A DNA stretch of 64,000 nt from Fallopia convolvulus (Eukaryota > Streptophyta > Magnoliopsida > Caryophyllales > Polygonaceae): NCBI GenBank assembly GCA_964016875.1, contig OZ024724.1, positions 12,876,501 through 12,940,500 on the forward strand, read 5' to 3'. Position 1 is the stretch's first letter. The number at the start of each line of letters is the position of its first letter. Of this stretch, positions 59,082 to 64,000 are shown in pieces. The notes beneath the pieces were generated by a model. That model saw nothing but the letters and a program-made list of their open reading frames with translations. It was not told where the DNA came from and did not search any database. Position numbers and translations under genes: made by a program.

Positions 59082-59487
59082 TGCTTTGGTCAAATTTCGA
59101 CCGGTGACGAACTCGGATGCTTGATAGAAGGTCTGAGGGTTATACTAGCCGATAAACAAAAGATTCAACCAAAGTTCGAATGAGAGTACTAAGATTTCGA
59201 TTGGAAACTGTATTGAACAAGCTGGAATTACAACTAATTGTTTTCACATATCCCCCTTACATTCGTTTATCCCTCCCCCTTATATTGTTGCTAGGCGGGC
59301 CTCCTCCTCTTCGTGCCCACGATCGTCCTTGTAACCACCCACGTCGGGCATCCACTTCGCGGCGGTTGTCTCTAGCGCAATCAGCTGTCCACCATCTCCG
59401 ACGATTTTTGAGATGGGTGGAATTCTGAAGCTCATTTCTGTCTGATGGGCCTAACAGAAGATGGGCCTGCAGATCTTGGGCCCAACA
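59082..59487 (-). repeat. 3' LTR of a Tat-type element running off the window
   Basis: On minus it starts TGTTGGGCCC (59487), has a TATA-like CAATATAAGGG (about 59275-59285) and ends GACCAAAGCA (59082). A purine-rich CTTTTTGGGGCTAT precedes the start. Length is about 406 bp. The ends are judged from the polypurine tract and TG...CA only, because the partner LTR is outside the window. Confidence 0.55.
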
Positions 59488-59504
59488 ATAGCCCCAAAAA
59501 GATC
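59488..59504 (-). promoter_or_regulatory. Polypurine tract of the right-hand Tat element
   Basis: GATCTTTTTGGGGCTAT on minus, directly before the LTR start at 59487. Comparable to the GGGGGCAAC tract before the LTR at 40040. Confidence 0.45.
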
Positions 59505-59569
59505 AGGTGAATTTTAGAATTCGCGAGATCTTTTTTCTGTTGGCGTCCGTGATCTTTGTTGTTCTAGAT

Positions 59570-59763
59570 ACGCCACGTGTAGCGCCGAGATTTCGTGGCG
59601 CGTCCCAAGATTGCAGTCGAAGGGACGGACGTCTGCTATATATACTACGCTTCTCGGGGTTAATCATCACTCACCGTCTCTGTATTGAACTCTCCCGGGG
59701 TATGAAAAGACGAAACCCTTTCTTCTCCCTTTAGCTTCCCTTCAATCTCTTCTATTTTCTCTA
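59570..59763 (+). promoter_or_regulatory. Promoter of the antisense gene
   Basis: A G-box CACGTG (59574-59579), then CTATATATACTAC (TATA at about 59637-59645), and a CT-rich leader with few ATGs before ATG 59764. This is a normal plant Pol II layout on the strand opposite to pol. Confidence 0.5.
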
Positions 59764-61987
59764 ATGGCGAGGGATAGAGCAGTCTCCAACAAGGTTATTA
59801 AAATCGGGATTCTAGGATCGGATCACGGAAGGTCTCATGGATCGGATCGTAAAATCGGATTGTAGGATCGTAAGATCCTATAATATCAATAAAACTAATA
59901 TAATATAGACATGATACAAAAAATATAGGGTCTAAAATGAAAAAAATATATAATTTTATTAAATTTAATGATCATAATTGACATTCCAAACTTATATATG
60001 CACAAGAAGCTCATTTTTTTTAAAATATATACTTTCATAAGCGTTATAAAGAAACCAAGAGTATTTTGTAAAGTCGATGAAAGATTACGGGTCTTAATTA
60101 GGGAAATAATGTTGTGATTCAAATATTTGGGAGTCAAAAGAAGGAAATTGAGAAGTAAATAAAGTTAAAAGAGACAAATTGAGCACTTAAGCAATGCAAT
60201 TTCACTAGTAATTGAATCAATTAGTGTTAAAATACATTTTATAAGCTCAAAGTAAAAAACAGGTTAGGATCTTACGATTTTACACGGGATCTCATGAGAT
60301 CATGTACGATTCTATACGATTCTAATACGATTCTACACGATTCTATTCCGATTTTAACACATTTCGATTTTAATGCACGATCCGGATCAGAATCCCATAT
60401 TGGATCGTGGGATCTTACGATTTTATGATCCGGATCTCGATTTTAATAACAATGGTCTCCAAGCATGGCTTTATGCCGTCTAGAATCCTTCAGGAGTGTG
60501 ATAGAGTCGCCAATACCATGACTTTAGGCGAGATGAACCAACTTCTCTTGGAGGGGTGCTTTCTTGGGGGAGTAGTAGCATTATGCCCTGATGTCGAGCA
60601 CTCAGACTGGGTTCGCCCCGGCTAGGTTTGCTTCTTCAAATTTCCTTTTTCCATATCCTGCAACTATCCTTTTCCTCCGTTGGTCTAGGAGTTTCTGGCC
60701 CGATTTAAACTTTCCCCTTCGCAATTGCTTCCTTCTACCTGGAAAATTTTGTTCTAGGCGAGTCGGATACCGAGGTCATCGTCGCAGATTTTACGGTCCC
60801 GGACTTGCTCCGGGCCTACCGTTTGACGACGGTCAAGCGGGGACGTTTTATCTTGTAGTCTCGAACTGCACGCCGACCTTGCGTCTTGAATACCAAAGTT
60901 AACATGAAGAATTGGGCCAACCGTTTTTTCTGTGTTGAAATCGCCTCCCTGAGTCCTGAATGTCGCTTGTTTCTAAATGACAAGTGGAATCCTGCTAGTA
61001 AGCTTTTCTGTTTCTCTTATGTGTTGACCCATGGAGCAATTTAACGCCTATTCATCCTCTTTCTTTCTGTTCGCAGGTATTCCGGATAACGTGGAGCCAC
61101 GTAGTCATTCGGAGAGGGCACTGTCGAAACTCTTAAAGCATACCTTAGTTCGGAGAACGTTAGGGGTTTCTCTTGCTGAACCCTCAGACGAGCCCTCCGA
61201 AAGTGAAGACAATGCGACCCCTATAGGCTCGGAGGAAACCAAGAGAAAGTTGATCTACCTATTGTCAAAATGTCATCGGCCCCAACTTCGACTGTTGCAT
61301 CTGGTCCTTCTCCCGATAAGTGTGACCTTACCGTTGTTCTCGTTGGTGACCTTACTATTCCCTTTTCTCTCACTTGCTTTGTTTTGTTAAATCTAGAAAC
61401 TCGTGCATGCAAGTCAGGCTCAGCTTTCTCTGCCTCAGATCTGATTCTCGGGAAGACACGTTCTAACGACTCGAAGCCCCCTGCTGCTCCAATGATCAAG
61501 AAGGAGTCAACTGACACCCCAAAATCGTCCCGCAAGCGCCCGACACCGAATGATGATGAGCAGGAGGTGCTAAGTACCGCGAGGATCTAGCGAAAGCTCA
61601 GGAGCAAGCCTCCGCCCGCGCGAAGGCTCTGATTGCTAAAGAGGAAGCTGCTAAGGCACGGGTCGCAAAGCTGGAGCGGGAGATTTCTTTCGTGGAGGCG
61701 AAGGTTGATGAACTCGAAGCGAGAACTGCTGATCTAGAAACGATTGGGAAAGCGGAGGCGGAGGATATCGTGGCGTTTTACAACATGCTAGCGAGGCTGG
61801 AGACCATCCGGGAGTTTGAGGTTAGGAGTCTTTCCATCGGGGATGCTGACAAGTTCAATGAGCAGGTCCTGGATTCCTTTCTTGGCGGCTTCCCCCCAGC
61901 TCAGGTTGCAGCTTTGATGGGTTCCCCCGCGACTCCAAGGGAGCGCGCAGATCTGGATGGTGCTGCACGGACGCTGGATGGCGAGTA
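59764..61987 (+). pseudogene. Antisense ORF: putative gypsy-type transposon (Transposase_28-like) protein
   Basis: It starts ATG 59764 and is broken by a MITE after ten codons. It resumes at 60453 with SKHGFMPSRI and continues through stops (60623 and others) as VCFFKFPFSISCNYPFPPLV and LLPSTWKILF. After a further frame change come LLRAYRLTTVKRGRF and NWANRFFCVE, which match the conserved part of the putative gypsy-type transposon family. A GTAAGC donor (60998) and CGCAG acceptor (61076) frame a 79-nt intron. The tail (61570-61980) is an Ala/Glu/Lys coiled coil. The role of this family is unknown. The gene points against pol and sits between pol and the 3' LTR. Stops and the MITE make it inactive. 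Confidence 0.65.
59794..60450. mobile_element. MITE with GTTATTAAAATCG inverted ends
   Basis: The ends GTTATTAAAATCG (59794) and CGATTTTAATAAC (ending 60450) are perfect inverted repeats. The 657-bp interior has many GATCGTAAGATCC / ACGATTCTA motifs. It splits the first codons of the antisense gene. A clean target duplication is not visible, so the superfamily is undecided. Confidence 0.7.
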
Positions 61988-62883
61988 GATGGAGGAGAAC
62001 GTCGCTTCGACTGGCCCTGTGTAATTTTTTCTGATGATCAAGGATCCTGGCAGCTTAGGCCGTTTGTAAATTTTTTTTAAGTTTTTAACTTTTCGGGACA
62101 ACTTTTTGAAGACAAGCAGTACCTCATGGTCATGTCGTTTATCAGGTGTCTTTGAGGCTTTTGAATGGTGGCGAGGCCATGAATACTTTTTTCTAGATTT
62201 GCCCCCCGTCACGGGGCGGGGGTTTTATTTGTTTGCTTATGTTTATCTATTGTTTGGTTGTCACTTTCTTTTTCGTATTTGCTTTTGCTGGTGCTTTTGC
62301 AGGTTCTTCCGTCGTATGCCGGTCGTCGGTTCAGCAACCCCTGTAGAAGGCTGTTTGTCAGAGAAGATGCATAGCTATGGCTCGGAGGGTGAGGAAAATT
62401 CCAGCAGGCATTATGGGTGACTCAATGGTTATCCTTCGAGCCCCTGCCAACTGAGAAGATTACCTCCCTTGAAGGCGCGCAAAGGACGGTGTCCGTCGAC
62501 TTTCTACAGTGCCTTGACGCTGCCCGTTGAAAATCTGGCGCTTGCCTGGAGAGCTAGTGACGTGGGGAGCGGATCCTCGACGCCGGATGGCAAGCTTCAG
62601 GGGAATGACTTCCCGTTTATGCTGGTACTGCAATTCCGCCGGATAGCGGGCATCGAGGAGATACTTTCCTATGCCTTGTAACCGTTTGTAAAAGATTTTA
62701 TCTTCAAATAATAAAATGTTTTCATATGTCACACGGTGTGAACTTTGGGTATTCGTACCGTTTTTGTTATTTTCCTTTTTTATTTTTCAGTATGCTGAAG
62801 CTTTTCCTTTTTGGCGTTGTCTACTGGGAAAAGTTTTTCGAAGCTTTTCTGAAGAAGTCTCTAGCTGCGAAAGTCCTCAGGAT
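61988..62883. other. Region where integrase would be expected; no gene seen
   Basis: About 0.9 kb between the antisense gene and the second RNase H. In a complete Tat element the minus strand should hold the end of aRNH and the whole integrase. I see neither the HHCC finger nor the DDE motifs, so there is a large deletion or replacement. Confidence 0.5.
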
Positions 62884-63978
62884 CTAAATCACGATCAACA
62901 GCGAGTCGTATTTCACTTCCAACTCCTTGATGGCCAAATCTCGGGCGACCGTTAGCCCTAGTATTAGCGCCTTGTATTTTGATTCATTGTTGGTGGCTTC
63001 GAAAGCACACCGCACAGCTTGCGCTATCTTGTCCCCCCTAGGCAATTTTAGCACTACACCTATTTTGACTCCGCATCCGTTGGAAGCTCCGCCAGTGTGC
63101 AAGGTCCAGACTCCAAAATTCTCAGTTCCTGCTACGAAGGTTTCTTGCTGTCTGGCTTCGTCTTCGAGTGTTGGGCTGAAATCGGCCACAAAATCTGCTA
63201 ACGTTTAGGCTCGGATTGCTGTTTTCGGTTCGTAGGTGATATCGAACCCGCTCAAGTGGATGGCCCACTTGGCCATACGCCTAGTGATCTCCGGCTTCCT
63301 TAGTATTGCTTTCAGCGGATAATTTGTGCGGACGCTGATTGTGTGGGACTCGAAATATGGCCTCAATTTCGTCAAGGCCATGACCAGTGCGAGAACTAGA
63401 TTTTCTAATGGTGAGTAACGCGTCTCGGCTGCGAGCAAAGTACGGCTGATGTAGCACACCGGCATTTGGTCCCCCTCATCTTCGCGCACCAGCACTCCAA
63501 TGATTGAGGCTTCAGTCACTGCCAGATACAAAAAGAGATTTTCACCTTCTTCGGGCGTGGATAGTAACACGGGGTTGGAAAGATACTGCTTTAACTGTTG
63601 AAAGGTTGCTTCGTGCGCAGGTGACCACTCGAATTTATTGTTCTTCCGTAATATGTCATAAAACAATCGGCATCTGTCGGATGACTTGGAGATGAAGCGA
63701 TTCAGCGATGCTACCCTTCTTGTCAACTTTTGCACGTCCTTTACACATCTAGGTGATTGCAAATTGGCTACAGCTCGACTCTAATTGGGACTAGCCTCGA
63801 TCCCACGTTGAGTAACCATGAACCCCAAGAAGCGGCCGGAAGTTACCCCAAATGCACATTTTACCTGGTTGAGCTTTATATGGTAACTGTCCAGGATTCG
63901 GAAAGCTTCATCTAGATGTTTGATATGGTGGATGGCGTGTTTTGACTTGACGGGCATATCGTCAATATACACCTTCAT
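62884..63978 (-). pseudogene. Tat-type pol fragment: RT end, RNase H, second RNase H
   Basis: On minus: RT with YIDDMPVKSK (about 63970) and FGVTSGRFLGF; a stop at 63781; the tether and RNase H (SLNRFISKSSDRCRLFYDIL, VCYISRTLLA); a second stop near 63205; then the archaeal-type RNase H (WTLHTGGASNGCG, ATNNESKYKALILGL). In the latter, the usual catalytic Asp of VDGAS is Gly and the Glu of EAEYEAL is Lys, so it is dead. It ends at 62884 before integrase. The rest of RT, protease and gag must lie right of the window. It is the same lineage as 43474-47435 but a different family. Confidence 0.8.
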
Positions 63979-64000
63979 GGTTTTTCCTATCTAGTGTTGA

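Overview
The window is plant nuclear DNA, most likely from a eudicot and from a repeat-rich intergenic or pericentromeric block. I found no convincing host gene. Almost everything is transposable-element sequence: Ty3/gypsy LTR retrotransposons of the Athila type (DLGAS protease, TGGCGCCGTTGCCGGGGA primer site, AAGTATGGGG tracts) and of the Tat type (archaeal-type second RNase H, antisense extra ORFs), non-LTR LINEs, a hAT-type MITE and a Mutator-like inverted-repeat element. The species cannot be named from the sequence.

Left block (1-13361). An old minus-strand Tat-type element runs from gag (about 11.6 kb) through protease (about 10.4 kb) and RT (6.4-6.1 kb and 1.9-1.6 kb) to RNase H (1.6-1.33 kb). 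It is cut by a 3.5 kb LTR with a perfect 5-bp duplication (6486-9997) and by a minus-strand LINE (1924-6072). That LINE keeps ORF1 and its A-tail but has no ORF2, and it holds a likely solo Athila-type LTR (1994-3315). An Athila-type LTR relic and another LTR end close the left side.

Middle block (13362-52878). Element 1 (13362-20900) is a young Athila-type element with near-identical LTRs that codes only gag and protease. Next to it is a LINE ORF2 on the minus strand (20905-22135). It stops abruptly inside the RT and resumes in register at 52874. The 30.7 kb between the halves has TG...CA ends and an almost perfect 5-bp duplication (atgct/gtgct), so it behaves as one compound insertion. Its left LTR was later hit by element 2 (22755-33760, duplication gagag), a second gag-protease element that also carries an ATHILA ORF-1-like third gene; the 3' LTR of element 2 was hit in turn by a 653-bp hAT-type MITE. 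The rest of the compound is a giant palindrome. Two inverted arms of about 5.2 kb (34691-39860 and 47436-52613), near-identical over their outer part, flank a 7.6 kb core with a broken Tat pol (minus) facing an antisense plant-mobile-domain gene (plus).

Right block (52874-64000). The LINE continues to about 54655 and is broken by an A-tailed retroposed piece. Then come AT-rich repeats, a degenerate long-TIR element lying between two (ATT)n tracts (55149-57231), and a kilobase of GTCATCAA-rich minisatellite. From 59082 another Tat-type element on the minus strand runs off the window: a 406-bp LTR, polypurine tract, an antisense gene of the putative-gypsy-type-transposon (Transposase_28) family with its own TATA box and a spliceable intron, then RNase H and RT. 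Integrase was not found.

The most interesting themes are family-specific palindromic motifs that recur in LTRs, gag linkers and third ORFs of the Athila-type elements; the inverted-repeat Tat compound; and antisense genes with plus-sense introns at the 3' end of Tat elements.
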